From positions 786,123 through 850,122 of the forward strand of contig DATLIY010000008.1 in NCBI GenBank assembly GCA_035539175.1: 64,000 nucleotides of DNA. The letters are read 5' to 3'. Positions 9,461 to 20,000 of this stretch are shown piece by piece (the stretch's first letter is position 1; each line of letters starts with the position of its first letter). A program made the position numbers and the translations under genes. The stretch comes from Acidisarcina sp. GTDB taxonomy: Bacteria > Acidobacteriota > Terriglobia > Terriglobales > Acidobacteriaceae. A model generated the notes under the pieces. The model made no database searches. It worked only from the letters and a program-made list of their open reading frames with translations, and was not told where the DNA came from.

Positions 9461-11121
9461 TGGGTACAGTCGTCAAGCTTCCACCACAGGAAGGCGCAAC
9501 CCTGCCGAAGCATACCTACCTCAACAATGGCTATGGGCTCAAGAGCTGGCTGTTGACCGGGGACCACAAGCGGATCGCGATCCTGTACCTGATCTCGATC
9601 ACCTTCTTCTTCTTCATCGGGGGAGCCATGGCTGGCCTTGTCCGCCTGGAGCTGCTCACGCCGATGCCGGATCTGGTCGCGTCCGATACTTATAACAAGC
9701 TCTTCACCATGCATGGCGTCATCATGATCTTTCTCTTCCTGGTGCCGTCGGTTCCCGCCGTTATCGGGAACTTCGTGCTGCCGATCATGCTGGGCGCTAA
9801 AGATCTGGCTTTCCCCAAGATCAACCTGCTGAGCTGGTACCTCTACGTCTTCGGCGGAATCTTTACTCTCACGGCCATGGTGCTGGGGGGCGTCGACACG
9901 GGTTGGACCTTCACCACCCCGCTCAGTACGCACTATCTCAATACGCATGTCATTACTGCGGCTCTTGGCGTCTTCGTCGCCGGCTTCAGCTCCATTTTTA
10001 CGGGATTGAACTTCATCGTCACGACGCACCGCATGCGGGCTCCAGGAATGACCTGGTTCCGCCTGCCGCTCTTTGTGTGGTCCAACTACGCGGCATCGAT
10101 CCTGATGGTCCTCGGCACCCCGGTTCTGGCCATCGCCATCGTGCTGGTTGCGCTGGAGCGCACCATCGGCATCGGGGTCTTCGACCCAAGCCGCGGCGGC
10201 GATCCACTGCTCTTCCAGCATCTCTTCTGGTTCTACTCCCACCCCGCCGTCTACATCATGATTCTGCCGGGCATGGGCGTCATCTCCGAAGTCATCAGCA
10301 CCTTCTCACGCAAGCGTGTCTTCGGCTATACCGCCGTGGCCTTCTCCTCGGTCGCCATCGCGGTCTTCGCCTTCTTTGTGTGGGAGCACCACATGTTCAT
10401 CATGGGCGTCTCGAACTATTCGGCGCTGGTCTTCTCCCTGCTCACCATGCTGGTTGCCGTGCCCTCCGCCATCAAGATCTTCAACTGGTCGGCAACCCTC
10501 TACAAGGGATCGATCACCTTTGAAACCCCTATGCTCTACGCCTTCGGGTTCATCGGCCTGTTCACCATTGGCGGCCTCACCGGAGTCTTTCTCGGCTCGC
10601 TGGGAATGGATATCCACCTTACCGAGACGTACTTCATCGTCGCTCACTTCCACTTCGTCATGGTCGGCGGCATGTTGATGGCCTACCTCGCCGGAATCCA
10701 TTTCTGGTGGCCCAAGATGACAGGCCGCATGTACCCCGAGTCGCTTTCCAAGCTTGCCGCCATCATCACGTTTATCGGATTCAACCTCACCTTCTTCCCC
10801 CAGTTTGTTCTGGGATACCTGGGGATGCCGCGCCGCTACCACGCCTATCCCCCTGAGTTTCAGGTGCTGAACGTGCTCTCCACTGCCGGAGCCACCGTCC
10901 TCGGCGTCGGCTACCTGTTGCCCATGCTGTATATGACCTGGTCTTTGAAGTATGGCGCGATTGCAGGAGACAACCCCTGGCAGGCAACCGGCCTCGAATG
11001 GCAGATCCAGTCTCCTCCCATTACCTCGAACTTCGAGGAGACGCCCATCATGGACCACGAGGCATACGACTACGAATGGCTCGCGAACAAGACCCCATAC
11101 GAGGTAACGAGCGTTGGATAG
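9460..11121 (+). CDS. coxA: Cytochrome c oxidase subunit I (A2-type heme-copper oxidase)
   Basis: This 553-residue catalytic subunit has twelve expected helices and heme/CuB histidines, including the HH pair in WEHHMFIMG and the HFHFVMVGG motif. At residues 259-264 it reads YSHPAV, where classic A1 oxidases have GHPEV. The D-channel glutamate is therefore absent and replaced by the Tyr-Ser pair that defines the A2 subgroup. The gene overlaps coxB by one base and coxC by eight. It reduces oxygen to water with cytochrome c electrons and pumps protons. Confidence 0.96.
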   Translation: MGTVVKLPPQEGATLPKHTYLNNGYGLKSWLLTGDHKRIAILYLISITFFFFIGGAMAGLVRLELLTPMPDLVASDTYNKLFTMHGVIMIFLFLVPSVPAVIGNFVLPIMLGAKDLAFPKINLLSWYLYVFGGIFTLTAMVLGGVDTGWTFTTPLSTHYLNTHVITAALGVFVAGFSSIFTGLNFIVTTHRMRAPGMTWFRLPLFVWSNYAASILMVLGTPVLAIAIVLVALERTIGIGVFDPSRGGDPLLFQHLFWFYSHPAVYIMILPGMGVISEVISTFSRKRVFGYTAVAFSSVAIAVFAFFVWEHHMFIMGVSNYSALVFSLLTMLVAVPSAIKIFNWSATLYKGSITFETPMLYAFGFIGLFTIGGLTGVFLGSLGMDIHLTETYFIVAHFHFVMVGGMLMAYLAGIHFWWPKMTGRMYPESLSKLAAIITFIGFNLTFFPQFVLGYLGMPRRYHAYPPEFQVLNVLSTAGATVLGVGYLLPMLYMTWSLKYGAIAGDNPWQATGLEWQIQSPPITSNFEETPIMDHEAYDYEWLANKTPYEVTSVG

Positions 11122-11854
11122 CCAAATCACAGTAAGCAACGGCGCCGCAACCGAAGTGGCTTCTCCTGCACACGAGCACCCGGCATACCTGCGCCACCAC
11201 TTTGAAACCGTGGAGCAGCAGAGGGAAGCATCGAGCCTCGGCATGTGGCTCTTCCTGTTGACCGAAATCATGTTTTTCGGGGGACTCTTTACCGCCTACC
11301 TCATCTATCGGAACTGGTACTATCCGGCCTTCGTCGCCGGCAGCCATCAGCTCAGCATCGTGCTGGGCACCACCAATACCGTGGTGCTCATCACCTCCAG
11401 CTTCACCATGGCTATGGGTGTCTGGTCGGCAGAGATGAAGAACAAGCGAGGACTGGTCCTTGCCCTCGCGGCCACGTTTGTCCTCGGCCTGGTATTCCTT
11501 GGCATCAAGGCCGACGAATACCACGAGAAATGGGAGAAGCACCACATCCCCGGCGCAAACTTCAGCATCGAGGAGTTTGTGCATCCTTCCAGCCCGAAGG
11601 AAAAGGTCCTCGCGCCCGATATGGCGGAGAAGACGCAGATGTACTTCTCCCTGTACTTCATCATGACGGGCATGCACGCCCTGCACATGATCATCGGGAT
11701 TGCCATCCTCTCCGTTCTGCTGGTGCGCGCCATCGGAGGAGCCTATACCAGCGGGCACATGACCACGATCGAGAACTTCGGTCTTTACTGGCACTTCGTC
11801 GATATTGTGTGGATCTTCCTGTTCCCGCTCCTCTATCTCATAAGCCGTTACTGA
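11114..11854 (+). CDS. coxC: Cytochrome c oxidase subunit III
   Basis: This 246-residue multi-helix membrane protein of the subunit III family has the [14 protein letters not shown] segment near residue 45 and the late conserved MTGMHALHM and [10 protein letters not shown] motifs. It begins with TTG at 11114, inside the end of coxA; GAGG at 11101-11104 sits nine bases upstream, which decides the start. It has no redox centre; in the family it stabilises subunit I and supports proton uptake. About 110 soluble residues separate the first pair of helices from the last pair. Confidence 0.94.
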   Translation: MDSQITVSNGAATEVASPAHEHPAYLRHHFETVEQQREASSLGMWLFLLTEIMFFGGLFTAYLIYRNWYYPAFVAGSHQLSIVLGTTNTVVLITSSFTMAMGVWSAEMKNKRGLVLALAATFVLGLVFLGIKADEYHEKWEKHHIPGANFSIEEFVHPSSPKEKVLAPDMAEKTQMYFSLYFIMTGMHALHMIIGIAILSVLLVRAIGGAYTSGHMTTIENFGLYWHFVDIVWIFLFPLLYLISRY

Positions 11855-11873
11855 CCGCAAAGGATTCTTGATC

Positions 11874-12200
11874 ATGATGGAACACGCCAGCCATCCCGTT
11901 CCCGAGCACCAGAAGCACCACATCGTCAGCCCGGTTACCTATGCGCTCATCTTTGGAGCCCTGCTGCTGGGCACGGCACTCACCGTCGGCGCCTCCTACA
12001 TCGATATGGGGCCGTGGAATCCGGTCATCGCTCTTGCCATCGCCTGCACCAAGGCCGTGCTCGTCATCCTTTTCTTCATGCATATAGCTTTCAGCTCGCG
12101 GGTCACCAAACTTACGGTGGCTGCCGGCTTTTTCACCTTCCTCGTCCTGGTCTCCATGACGCTTACCGACTACATCAGCCGTGCCTGGGGCCTCTGGTAG
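11874..12200 (+). CDS. coxD: Cytochrome c oxidase subunit IV family protein
   Basis: This 108-residue small membrane protein closes the oxidase operon. It has a His-rich N-terminus (HASHPVPEHQKHH), three hydrophobic segments and the KAVLVILFFMH pattern typical of prokaryotic subunit IV. AAGGA at 11860-11864 lies about nine bases before ATG 11874, favouring it over TTG 11868 and ATG 11877. The gene is 19 bases after coxC and is followed by a strong terminator. Confidence 0.88.
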   Translation: MMEHASHPVPEHQKHHIVSPVTYALIFGALLLGTALTVGASYIDMGPWNPVIALAIACTKAVLVILFFMHIAFSSRVTKLTVAAGFFTFLVLVSMTLTDYISRAWGLW

Positions 12201-12225
12201 ACTCCCATCCAAAGGCAATCCGAGT

Positions 12226-12259
12226 GACCCACCTTGGCTCCGCCAGGGTGGGTTTTCTT
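12226..12259 (+). terminator. Rho-independent terminator after the oxidase operon
   Basis: The arms ACCCACC-TTGG and CCA-GGGTGGGT are separated by a short CTCCG loop and followed by TTTTCTT. It lies 26 bases after coxD and ends the ACIII-oxidase transcription unit. Confidence 0.85.
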
Positions 12260-12539
12260 CTGCGTCCATGAGGAGCATAGGCATAGCTGTATCTTCTCGT
12301 TGGGTCTAACCGTTCGGGCAAAACCGCACTCGCGGCAGGCTGCAGTTTCCTTAAACGGTCCTGGTCCGGATGCCCGCAAGCCATTTCTCAAGAATTTCCT
12401 GCTGACTGCAATCTGACTGTTCCATAATTGGACACAACTCTCTTTATGGAACTAGCGCCGCGCAGCGCGCGTTTTCGCGTTGCAGGGGAATTCTGTGTCG
12501 CGCAGGATCGAAGACAGGATCGACCTTGCACCAGGAAAC
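12260..12539. other. Non-coding region upstream of the large secreted protein
   Basis: About 280 bases without a convincing gene. The stretch is locally richer in A/T than its surroundings around 12400-12450 and should hold the promoter of the next gene, but I see no promoter hexamer pair I would defend. Confidence 0.5.
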
Positions 12540-15500
12540 ATGAGACTAATCTTGAGATTGCATCGGCTTGGTATTGCCTTACTTGCGTTTTCTGCCTTCG
12601 GCATGTGGAACCTGTCGGCTCCGGTACAGTCGGCAGCGCAGGTTACCATCGTGTCCGCTTCTGCTCCTGTCCGCGCCCGATCCATCTCAGGCTCCGGCGC
12701 GATGCGGCGTACCTCTGCAGCACGCTTCCTCGCCCGGCGCACCTCTGCTGGCGTTACTCCGGCGCGTCTTCTGGCTCAGGCGCGGCAGCAAAGTGCAGCC
12801 ATGCCGATAGCTCTCCCGGCGGCAACTACCTCTCTCACCAATCCCTGGCAGCCGGTCGGCCCTGCTCAGGTTGTCTCTCCCTATTACGACAAGGTGACGG
12901 GGCGCGTCACCAGCATTGCCATCGACCGTGCGGATTCCACCGGGAACACGGTGTACGTGGGCACAACGGGGGGCGGGGTCTGGAAGTCGACCAATGCCGC
13001 GGCCAGCGCCTCTCAGGTTGTGTTCTCTCCGCTCACCGATACTCTGCCGGCATTCAGTTCCGGCAAGACGGCATCGCTCAGCATCGGAGCTATCAGCGTG
13101 CAGCCGGGCGGGACCGGAGTTCTGCTGGCTGGCACCGGCGACCCCAACGACGCACTGGACTCGTACTACGGCAGCGGGCTGTTGCGCTCCACCGACAACG
13201 GCGTGACCTGGAGCCTGATCGACCAGACGAGCGACGCGCTCATCGGCCCATATTGGAACGTCTCCTTTATCGGAGAGGGCTTCGCCGGGTTTGCCTGGAG
13301 CACCACTTCGCCCAATCTTGTCGTCGCCGCGGTTTCCGAGGCTGCCGAGGGCACCATCGTCAACTCGCCGATCAACGGCGTCAGCGTGCGCGGCCTTTAC
13401 TACTCCACCGATGCCGGAGCAACCTGGCACCTCGCGACGATCACGAATGGACCGTACAAGACGGTTCAGGGTCCAGGCACCGACTTCACGGGATGGGGCG
13501 GCAGCGCGGCCACCGCCGTGGTCTGGAACCCTATCCGCAAAATGTTCTATGCTGCGGTGCGCTATCACGGCTACTACAGCTCGCCGGATGGCATCACCTG
13601 GACGCGGCTCACCAATCAGCCCGGTCCGCAACTGGCCGCAATCAACTGTCCCATCACGCCAGGCTCCGCTGGGTCCACCTCCTGCGCCATCTTTCGTGGC
13701 GCGCTTGCGGTTCAATCGGTTACAGGCGATCTTTTCGCCTTCACCGTCGACCAGAACAACAAGGACATCGGGCTGTGGCAGGACGCCTGCAATCTGCAGT
13801 CGGGCGCGTGCGCGTCGAGCACCGTAACCTTTGCCCACCAGGTTGCGACCACTGCGCTGGAAGCGACCGATGGAAGCAAGACCATCGTTCAGGGAACCTA
13901 CAATCTGTGGCTCGCGGCAGTACCATCGCAGGCGGATACGCTCCTCTATACCGGGACGGTGGACATCTCCCGCTGCAGCCTGCTGAACAGTTGCGTCTGG
14001 CGTAACACGACGAACGCCACCACCTGCGGGGCAGCCAGGGTCTCGCCCTCGCAGCACGCGGTTGACTTTCTTCCCGGCAGCGCCGGGCAGGTCTTTCCCG
14101 GGTTGATGTTCTTTGGCAACGACGGCGGTCTGTGGCGAACGACGGACGGCGCGCAGCAGTCTTCCTCCGCCTGCTCTACTTCGGATGCCCAGTCGTTCGA
14201 CAATCTCAACGGAAGCCTCGGTTCGCTGGCCGAGCTGACCGGATTGGCGCAGCACCCTACGGATGGCTCTGTGTATCTGGCAGGGCTGGGGGCGAACGGC
14301 ACCGCCGCACCTGTTCCGGGGCAGGCAGCGTGGCCGCAGGTGCTGGATGGCGAGGGCGCAACCACCGCGATCGATCCCGCGAATCCGCAGAACTGGTATA
14401 CCACCTCGGCATCCGGCGTCTCCATCCAGCGCTGCACGCTTGGCGCAGCCTGTACGCCGGCGGACTTCGGGCAGCCCGCCATCGGAGAGACGCAGGTGAG
14501 CGGCGATGGGCTGACCATGCCGGTGCCTGCGGCCTATGCGCTCGACGCGGCCGATCCGTCGCAAATGCTGGTCGGCACCTGCCGGGTTTGGCTTGGACCC
14601 GCCAACGGCGCCGGCTGGTCCTCGGCGAACGCGATCAGCGGGATGCTCGACGGCGCTCCCCAACCCGCCTGCAACGGGAATGCGCTCATTCGCTCGCTGG
14701 CAGGCAGTCCTGCGCCTTCCGGAGAATGGCTGTATGCGGGAATGGATGGCCTGCTGGACGGTGGCGGCGCCGTGGCCGGTCACGTATTCCAGTCGTGGTG
14801 GACCGGCTCGGCAACTGCCTGGAAGGATCTCTCCACCTCCCCGGTCGTCAATGCCAGCCAGGGCTTCAATCCGGGAGCCTTTGCCGTCTCCAGCATTGTC
14901 GCGGATGCGCATGATGCCACGGGGCAGACGGTATACGTCACGATTGAGGGCTTCAGCGGCAATGGCATCTCTGCCGCTCTGGTCTATCGCAGCACCGATG
15001 CCGGTGGGCACTGGACAAACGTCAACAGCAATCTACCCTCGGCTCCGGCCAACAGCCTGGTGGTCGATCCTGGAGACGCCAACACGGTTTACGTGGCGCT
15101 CGATACGGGGGTCTATGTGACCCGGCAGATCGCCGATTGCTCCAACCCTCTGATCAATTGCTGGAGTGTCTATGGCGTCGGCCTGCCCAACGCTCCGGTG
15201 ACGCAGTTGCGGGTTCTCGGCGGTTCCAATCCCATGCTGCGCGCCGGCACCTATGGCCGGGGAATTTGGGAGATTCCGCTGGCTGCCAGCCAGAGCACAG
15301 GGACAACCGCGACGGTCTCTCCCACCTCGCTGACCTTCGCGGATCAAGTGCTGCAGACGGCTTCGGCCCAGCAGACGGTGACCTTGACCAACACCGGAAC
15401 GCAACCCCTGCTGGTAACCAAGATTGCCGCCGTCGGCGATTTCGCGCAGCAGAACAACTGCTCCACAGCGATCCCCGCACAGGGAACGTGCAGTATCCAG

Positions 15501-17078
15501 GTGAGCTTTATTCCAACCCAACTGGGCGCGCGCAGCGGCACCCTGACTGTCTATGCGAATATTCCCTCCGGTCAGCTGACGGTGGCTCTTAGCGGAAACG
15601 GCGTTGGGGGCGCGAACATCGTTCTGCTGCCAACCTCGCTGAATTTCGGCACCGTGGCCACCGGCACGACCTCTGCCGCGCAGAATCTGACGATCTCCAA
15701 TACGGGTGGGACGACCATCGCCCTCGGCGCCATGTCCGTCACTGGACCTTACCGGATTACAGCAAACACCTGCGGAGCTTCGCTGGCCCCCACCTATGGC
15801 TGCACGGTGGGCATCGCCTTCGCTCCCACGGTGTCAGGTGCTGCTCCGGGGAGCTTCTCTGTCACCGACAGCCTGGGCACTCAAACGGCCTCCCTCAGCG
15901 GCACCGGCGCAACCTCTGCCAGCGATAACCTGACGCCGCTGGCGCTTACTTTTCCGGCGCAGCTTCTGGCTACCAACAGCTCTCCGCAACTCGTTACTTT
16001 GACCAACAACGGCGACTCGGCCCTGATGCCGATCAGCGCCCAGACGACGGGAGACTTTTCCGTAACCAGCAACTGCGGCGCCTCGCTTGCGGGCCACTCC
16101 AGTTGCGCTTTCTCGGTAGTTTTTCACCCCACCCGCGCCGGGCAGGAGACGGGTACGCTGACGGTCAGCGATCCGCTGGGGACGCATACCGTAGCCCTCA
16201 GCGGTACTGGACTCGCACCGGCGGGTATCTCGATCGCGCCGACTACTCTCGATTTCGGCGGCGTGGGAGTTGGCGGCAGCAGCGCCCAGAGTGTTACTTT
16301 GACGAACAACGGCGGGGTTTCCCTCACCAGCATCGCCTTTGCCGCGACAGGGGATTTCGCGCTTGCGGCGAATGGCTGCGGAGCCAGTCTGGCCGCGGGT
16401 GCAAGCTGCAGCTTTCAGGTAGTTTTTTCGCCCTCGCAGGCTGGAGCCAGGACCGGAAACCTGACCGTGACGAGTTCCTCGGCGACCTCCTTCAACGTGC
16501 CGCTGAACGGCTTTGGCGAAGACTTCTCGCTGGTGGTGGTTGGCTCTCCGAGTGCAACCGTCGTTACCGGGCAGACCGCCAGCTATGCGCTGAGTCTCGT
16601 ACCCGTGGCGGGCTCCAGCGGGACGGTGTCTCTTGCCTGCACGGGCGCGCCCAAAAATACGGTCTGCACCGTTTCTCCGGCCAGCGCCCAGGTTACGGGT
16701 GGCAATTCCGTCTCCATCTCCGTGCAGGTGACGACCGGCGTCTCTGTAGCGGCGAACTCCTCACCCGCCTTTCCGCGCCCTGCCGGCCATGGCCCTGGCC
16801 GCGGTCAAGACGCCGCCAGGGGATTGCTGACCCTCGCTCTTCTCCTGCCCGTCGGCTGGGGCCTGCGTCGCCGCCGCTCCGTGTGGATGGTGCTCCTGCT
16901 GGTGTGCCTTGCTTTTGCGCCTCTGGGATGCGGAGTCACCATAAATGGGGGAAAGCAGTCTCCGCCGCCGAATTCGCCTCCCGGCAGCACGACTCCCCCC
17001 GGAACGTATGCGCTGACTATTACCGCAACTGCTCCGGGAATCCAGAGGACAGCCGCCCTCAACCTGACAGTGGAGTAG
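12540..17078 (+). CDS. Large secreted protein: beta-propeller, four choice-of-anchor D (ASH) domains, Ig-like C-terminus
   Basis: The ATG at 12540, five bases after AGGA, gives 1512 residues with a clean signal peptide (about 1-34); an upstream TTG at 12480 is less likely. Residues about 70-915 look like a sialidase/BNR-type propeller, with repeated YRSTDAGGHW-like and YGRGIWEIP motifs. Residues about 922-1325 contain four ASH/choice-of-anchor D repeats, each with an LTFxxQ/LNFG start and an SFxPTQxG-like turn. An Ig-like domain follows. Near residue 1420 a hydrophobic helix, an RRRR stretch and a second helix ending PLGCG interrupt the protein before a final short beta segment. Surface location is likely; the ligand is unknown. 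Confidence 0.85.
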   Translation: MRLILRLHRLGIALLAFSAFGMWNLSAPVQSAAQVTIVSASAPVRARSISGSGAMRRTSAARFLARRTSAGVTPARLLAQARQQSAAMPIALPAATTSLTNPWQPVGPAQVVSPYYDKVTGRVTSIAIDRADSTGNTVYVGTTGGGVWKSTNAAASASQVVFSPLTDTLPAFSSGKTASLSIGAISVQPGGTGVLLAGTGDPNDALDSYYGSGLLRSTDNGVTWSLIDQTSDALIGPYWNVSFIGEGFAGFAWSTTSPNLVVAAVSEAAEGTIVNSPINGVSVRGLYYSTDAGATWHLATITNGPYKTVQGPGTDFTGWGGSAATAVVWNPIRKMFYAAVRYHGYYSSPDGITWTRLTNQPGPQLAAINCPITPGSAGSTSCAIFRGALAVQSVTGDLFAFTVDQNNKDIGLWQDACNLQSGACASSTVTFAHQVATTALEATDGSKTIVQGTYNLWLAAVPSQADTLLYTGTVDISRCSLLNSCVWRNTTNATTCGAARVSPSQHAVDFLPGSAGQVFPGLMFFGNDGGLWRTTDGAQQSSSACSTSDAQSFDNLNGSLGSLAELTGLAQHPTDGSVYLAGLGANGTAAPVPGQAAWPQVLDGEGATTAIDPANPQNWYTTSASGVSIQRCTLGAACTPADFGQPAIGETQVSGDGLTMPVPAAYALDAADPSQMLVGTCRVWLGPANGAGWSSANAISGMLDGAPQPACNGNALIRSLAGSPAPSGEWLYAGMDGLLDGGGAVAGHVFQSWWTGSATAWKDLSTSPVVNASQGFNPGAFAVSSIVADAHDATGQTVYVTIEGFSGNGISAALVYRSTDAGGHWTNVNSNLPSAPANSLVVDPGDANTVYVALDTGVYVTRQIADCSNPLINCWSVYGVGLPNAPVTQLRVLGGSNPMLRAGTYGRGIWEIPLAASQSTGTTATVSPTSLTFADQVLQTASAQQTVTLTNTGTQPLLVTKIAAVGDFAQQNNCSTAIPAQGTCSIQVSFIPTQLGARSGTLTVYANIPSGQLTVALSGNGVGGANIVLLPTSLNFGTVATGTTSAAQNLTISNTGGTTIALGAMSVTGPYRITANTCGASLAPTYGCTVGIAFAPTVSGAAPGSFSVTDSLGTQTASLSGTGATSASDNLTPLALTFPAQLLATNSSPQLVTLTNNGDSALMPISAQTTGDFSVTSNCGASLAGHSSCAFSVVFHPTRAGQETGTLTVSDPLGTHTVALSGTGLAPAGISIAPTTLDFGGVGVGGSSAQSVTLTNNGGVSLTSIAFAATGDFALAANGCGASLAAGASCSFQVVFSPSQAGARTGNLTVTSSSATSFNVPLNGFGEDFSLVVVGSPSATVVTGQTASYALSLVPVAGSSGTVSLACTGAPKNTVCTVSPASAQVTGGNSVSISVQVTTGVSVAANSSPAFPRPAGHGPGRGQDAARGLLTLALLLPVGWGLRRRRSVWMVLLLVCLAFAPLGCGVTINGGKQSPPPNSPPGSTTPPGTYALTITATAPGIQRTAALNLTVE

Positions 17079-17212
17079 GAGGGCGGCCGCCGATGCAGTT
17101 AACGGGAATTTGTTTCGGATAAGGAGGAAAGCGCCATAACGGGAGAGAGCAGGCGCGGTGGGAAGTGGAACGTAATATGGTGGACACCACCCGGCCTCTC
17201 TCCGGTTATTCT

Positions 17213-17225
17213 TAAGGTCACCTTA
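17213..17225. promoter_or_regulatory. Perfect 13-bp inverted repeat upstream of the SLBB gene
   Basis: TAAGGT-C-ACCTTA is a perfect 6-1-6 palindrome, 66 bases before the start of the SLBB export gene. It could be an operator, but no regulator is suggested by the neighbours. Confidence 0.3.
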
Positions 17226-17291
17226 GTTGTGAACTTAAAGGAGCTGGAAACTGGATGATTCCGCGCCGGAGCTGGCCGCGAATCATTCTGC

Positions 17292-19955
17292 ATGAACCCT
17301 ATGGGTAATCGACTCGCTTGTTTGTTTGCCGTTCCGTTGATGCTGATTTCCAATGTGGCCTTTGCACAGAGCACATCCGGCTCGTATGGCGGCGCGTATT
17401 CCGGCACGGGATCCGACGGTGCCTGCACCGGAGCCGCGGCCACGGACGACCCCAACTGCCAGCAGTCGACGCAGGACACCACCAGGGGGAACGCTGCGGG
17501 ATACGGAACCACTCCCACCATGACGACACCATCTATGCAGCAGGGAGAGGGTGTCTATGTGGATTCGGCGGGACAGATTCGGCAGGGCTACCCAGGACAG
17601 AACTATCCAGGCCAGAATCCGAGTGCGAACTACCCCGGTAATTATTCAGGAGCGGGACTGCAGCAGCCCGCGGATCCGATAACGGACTTTCAGCGGCTGG
17701 TGTCGGGTTCCACCGGGCAACTGATCCCGATCTATGGCCGCCAGCTTTTCCGGGGAGTGCCCTCCACCTTTGCTCCGGTCGATCAGACGCCTGTGACTCC
17801 GGATTATGTCATCGGTCCCGGCGATGAACTGCTGATCCGGGTCTGGGGGCAGGTTGTCTTCAACGACCGCCTTACGGTGGATCGCTCCGGCTCCATCTAC
17901 GTGCCCAGGGTGGGCTCCATCCACGTGGCCGGCATTCCATTCTCTGACCTCGATAAGCACCTTCGCTCGGAGATCGGGCGAGTCTTCCGCAACTTCGACC
18001 TCAACGTCAACATGGGGCAGTTGCGCTCCATCCAGGTCTTTGTGCTGGGGCAGGCACGCCGTCCCGGCAGCTATACCGTCAGCTCCCTCAGCACGCTGGT
18101 CAACGCACTGTTTGCCTCCGGCGGTCCATCCGTTCAGGGCTCCATGCGGAACATCCAACTGAAGCGGGGCGGCAAGACTATCAGCGAATTCGATCTCTAC
18201 GACCTGCTGAATCGGGGAGACAAGTCCCGGGATGCGCAGCTGCTTCCGGGAGACGTGATTTTTATTGCTCCCCTGGGGCCACAGGTCGCTATAAGCGGTG
18301 GCGTCCGCACCCCGGCCATCTATGAGCTTAAGGGGGAGACGACGCTCGAGGACCTGATTCAACTCGCCGGAGGGCTTTCGTCTACTGCATCGGATGCTCG
18401 CGTCTCCATCGAGCGGATTGAGGAGCATCGTGACCGCGAGGCCTCACAGATAACGCTGGATGCCTCGGGCAAAGCCACTGTTCTGCGCGATGGGGATGTG
18501 CTGCGAGTCTTTTCGATCGCCCCCCGGTTTGAGAAGTCGGTTACCCTTCGCGGAAACCTCGCGAATCCCGGGCGTTTTGGCTGGCATCCTGGCATGCGCC
18601 TCAGCGAAATTCTTCCCGAGCGCGCCTCTCTGCTGACGAATAACTATTGGCAGAACCATAACCAACTGGGGCTTCCGGGCCGCATGTTCTTTGAGCCGCT
18701 GCCGAAGCCGCCGACGACATTAGGCATGACACGCGCCGAGCGCGAAAGAGAAGCGGCGCAGAATGCGCCCGTGACGGAACCGCGTTACGTCGAACAACCT
18801 CAACCACTGACGCCGGCACAGCAACAGGAACAGCAGATGGATAACTCGCTGATCACGGCGGATATGGCCGGTCGAGCGACTCCACTCACGGCAGGGCAGC
18901 AGGGTTCCAGCGCCTCCCTTGCCAGCCAGCAGAGCCGCATCGCGGTCAGGGGAATGGAGTCGGGGGCGAACCGGGTAGAAATTCGAGTCCCGGCTCCCGA
19001 GATCGACTGGTCTTATGCCGTCATCGAGCGCCTTGATCCCGTGACTTTGAAGAACTCCCTCTTGCCGTTCAATCTGGGAGCGCTGGTGCTCAATCACGAC
19101 GCCAGTCAGGATCTGGAACTGCAACCCAACGATGTCGTGACGATCTTCTCCCAGGGCGATATCCGGGTTCCGCTCGCGGAACAGACAAAGTTCGTCAGGC
19201 TGGAGGGCGAGATCGTCAGCGGCGGCACCTACAGCGTTAAGCCGGGCGAGACCCTGCGCCAGCTCATTGAACGGGCAGGAGGGCTCACTCCGAATGCCTA
19301 TTTATTTGGTGCGGAATTCACCCGTGAGTCTACCCGCGTTCTTCAACAGCAGCGCCTGGATGAGTACGTCGATGCGCTGGCGGTTGACCTGCAGCGACAA
19401 GGGGCGAATAAGATCTCTTCGGCGGTCTCCAGCCAGGATGTCTCTGCGGCCGCCGGCGTCCTCTCGGGCCAGAAGGAGATGATTGCGCGGCTGCGGCAGG
19501 TACGCGCCACCGGGCGAATCGTGGCCGAAATCAAGCCGGACGCCACGGGTGTCGCCACGATTCCCGATCTTTCACTGGAGGATGGAGACACGTTTCTGGT
19601 GCCCTCGCGGCCTGCGACTGTCAACGTGGTGGGCGCGGTCTACGATCAGAACGCGTTCCTTTACGGTCAGACGCGCAGGGTACAGGACTACCTTCGTCTT
19701 GCCGGGGGACCGAACCGCAATGCCGACGTCAAGCATGCCTTCGTGATTCGGGCCGATGGCTCCGTGTTCAGCAAGGAGACCGCCAGTTCTCTTTGGGGTA
19801 ACAGCTTTGAGCGTGCACGGATCAATCCCGGAGACACCATCGTCATGCCTGAAAGACTCTTCAAGGGCTCACCGATCCGCGGATTCCTGGAGTGGTCGCA
19901 GGTCTTCTCCCAGCTGGCATTGGGTGCTGCCGCAATCCGAATCGTAGCTCCATAG
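17292..19955 (+). CDS. SLBB-domain polysaccharide export protein
   Basis: This 887-residue exported protein has a signal peptide (about residues 1-25), a Gly/Gln/Asn/Tyr-rich linker with YPGQN repeats (about 95-115) and a Poly_export domain opening with YVIGPGDELLIRVWG near residue 175. Several SLBB domains follow (GQARRPGSYTV, GGVRTPAIYEL, GEIVSGGTYSV, GAVYDQNAFLY). It is larger than Wza and resembles the long SLBB exporters of Acidobacteriota and Proteobacteria that span the outer membrane for exopolysaccharide secretion. The sugar transferase downstream supports that role. No strong Shine-Dalgarno precedes ATG 17292; ATG 17301 is an alternative. Confidence 0.88.
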   Translation: MNPMGNRLACLFAVPLMLISNVAFAQSTSGSYGGAYSGTGSDGACTGAAATDDPNCQQSTQDTTRGNAAGYGTTPTMTTPSMQQGEGVYVDSAGQIRQGYPGQNYPGQNPSANYPGNYSGAGLQQPADPITDFQRLVSGSTGQLIPIYGRQLFRGVPSTFAPVDQTPVTPDYVIGPGDELLIRVWGQVVFNDRLTVDRSGSIYVPRVGSIHVAGIPFSDLDKHLRSEIGRVFRNFDLNVNMGQLRSIQVFVLGQARRPGSYTVSSLSTLVNALFASGGPSVQGSMRNIQLKRGGKTISEFDLYDLLNRGDKSRDAQLLPGDVIFIAPLGPQVAISGGVRTPAIYELKGETTLEDLIQLAGGLSSTASDARVSIERIEEHRDREASQITLDASGKATVLRDGDVLRVFSIAPRFEKSVTLRGNLANPGRFGWHPGMRLSEILPERASLLTNNYWQNHNQLGLPGRMFFEPLPKPPTTLGMTRAEREREAAQNAPVTEPRYVEQPQPLTPAQQQEQQMDNSLITADMAGRATPLTAGQQGSSASLASQQSRIAVRGMESGANRVEIRVPAPEIDWSYAVIERLDPVTLKNSLLPFNLGALVLNHDASQDLELQPNDVVTIFSQGDIRVPLAEQTKFVRLEGEIVSGGTYSVKPGETLRQLIERAGGLTPNAYLFGAEFTRESTRVLQQQRLDEYVDALAVDLQRQGANKISSAVSSQDVSAAAGVLSGQKEMIARLRQVRATGRIVAEIKPDATGVATIPDLSLEDGDTFLVPSRPATVNVVGAVYDQNAFLYGQTRRVQDYLRLAGGPNRNADVKHAFVIRADGSVFSKETASSLWGNSFERARINPGDTIVMPERLFKGSPIRGFLEWSQVFSQLALGAAAIRIVAP

Positions 19956-20000
19956 GGACGCCTGCAACTTAATGAGGTATTTAGGGTTATTACTGAAAGC

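Noticed and set aside
12428..14005. Long + strand ORF overlapping the secreted propeller gene
   Set aside because: It is out of frame with a clear signal peptide protein and rich in Arg/His/Cys without domains; a high-GC shadow.
12687..15011. 774-codon minus-strand ORF opposite the propeller gene
   Set aside because: It follows the complementary codon pattern and contains no recognisable family; the + strand frame has signal peptide and ASH repeats.
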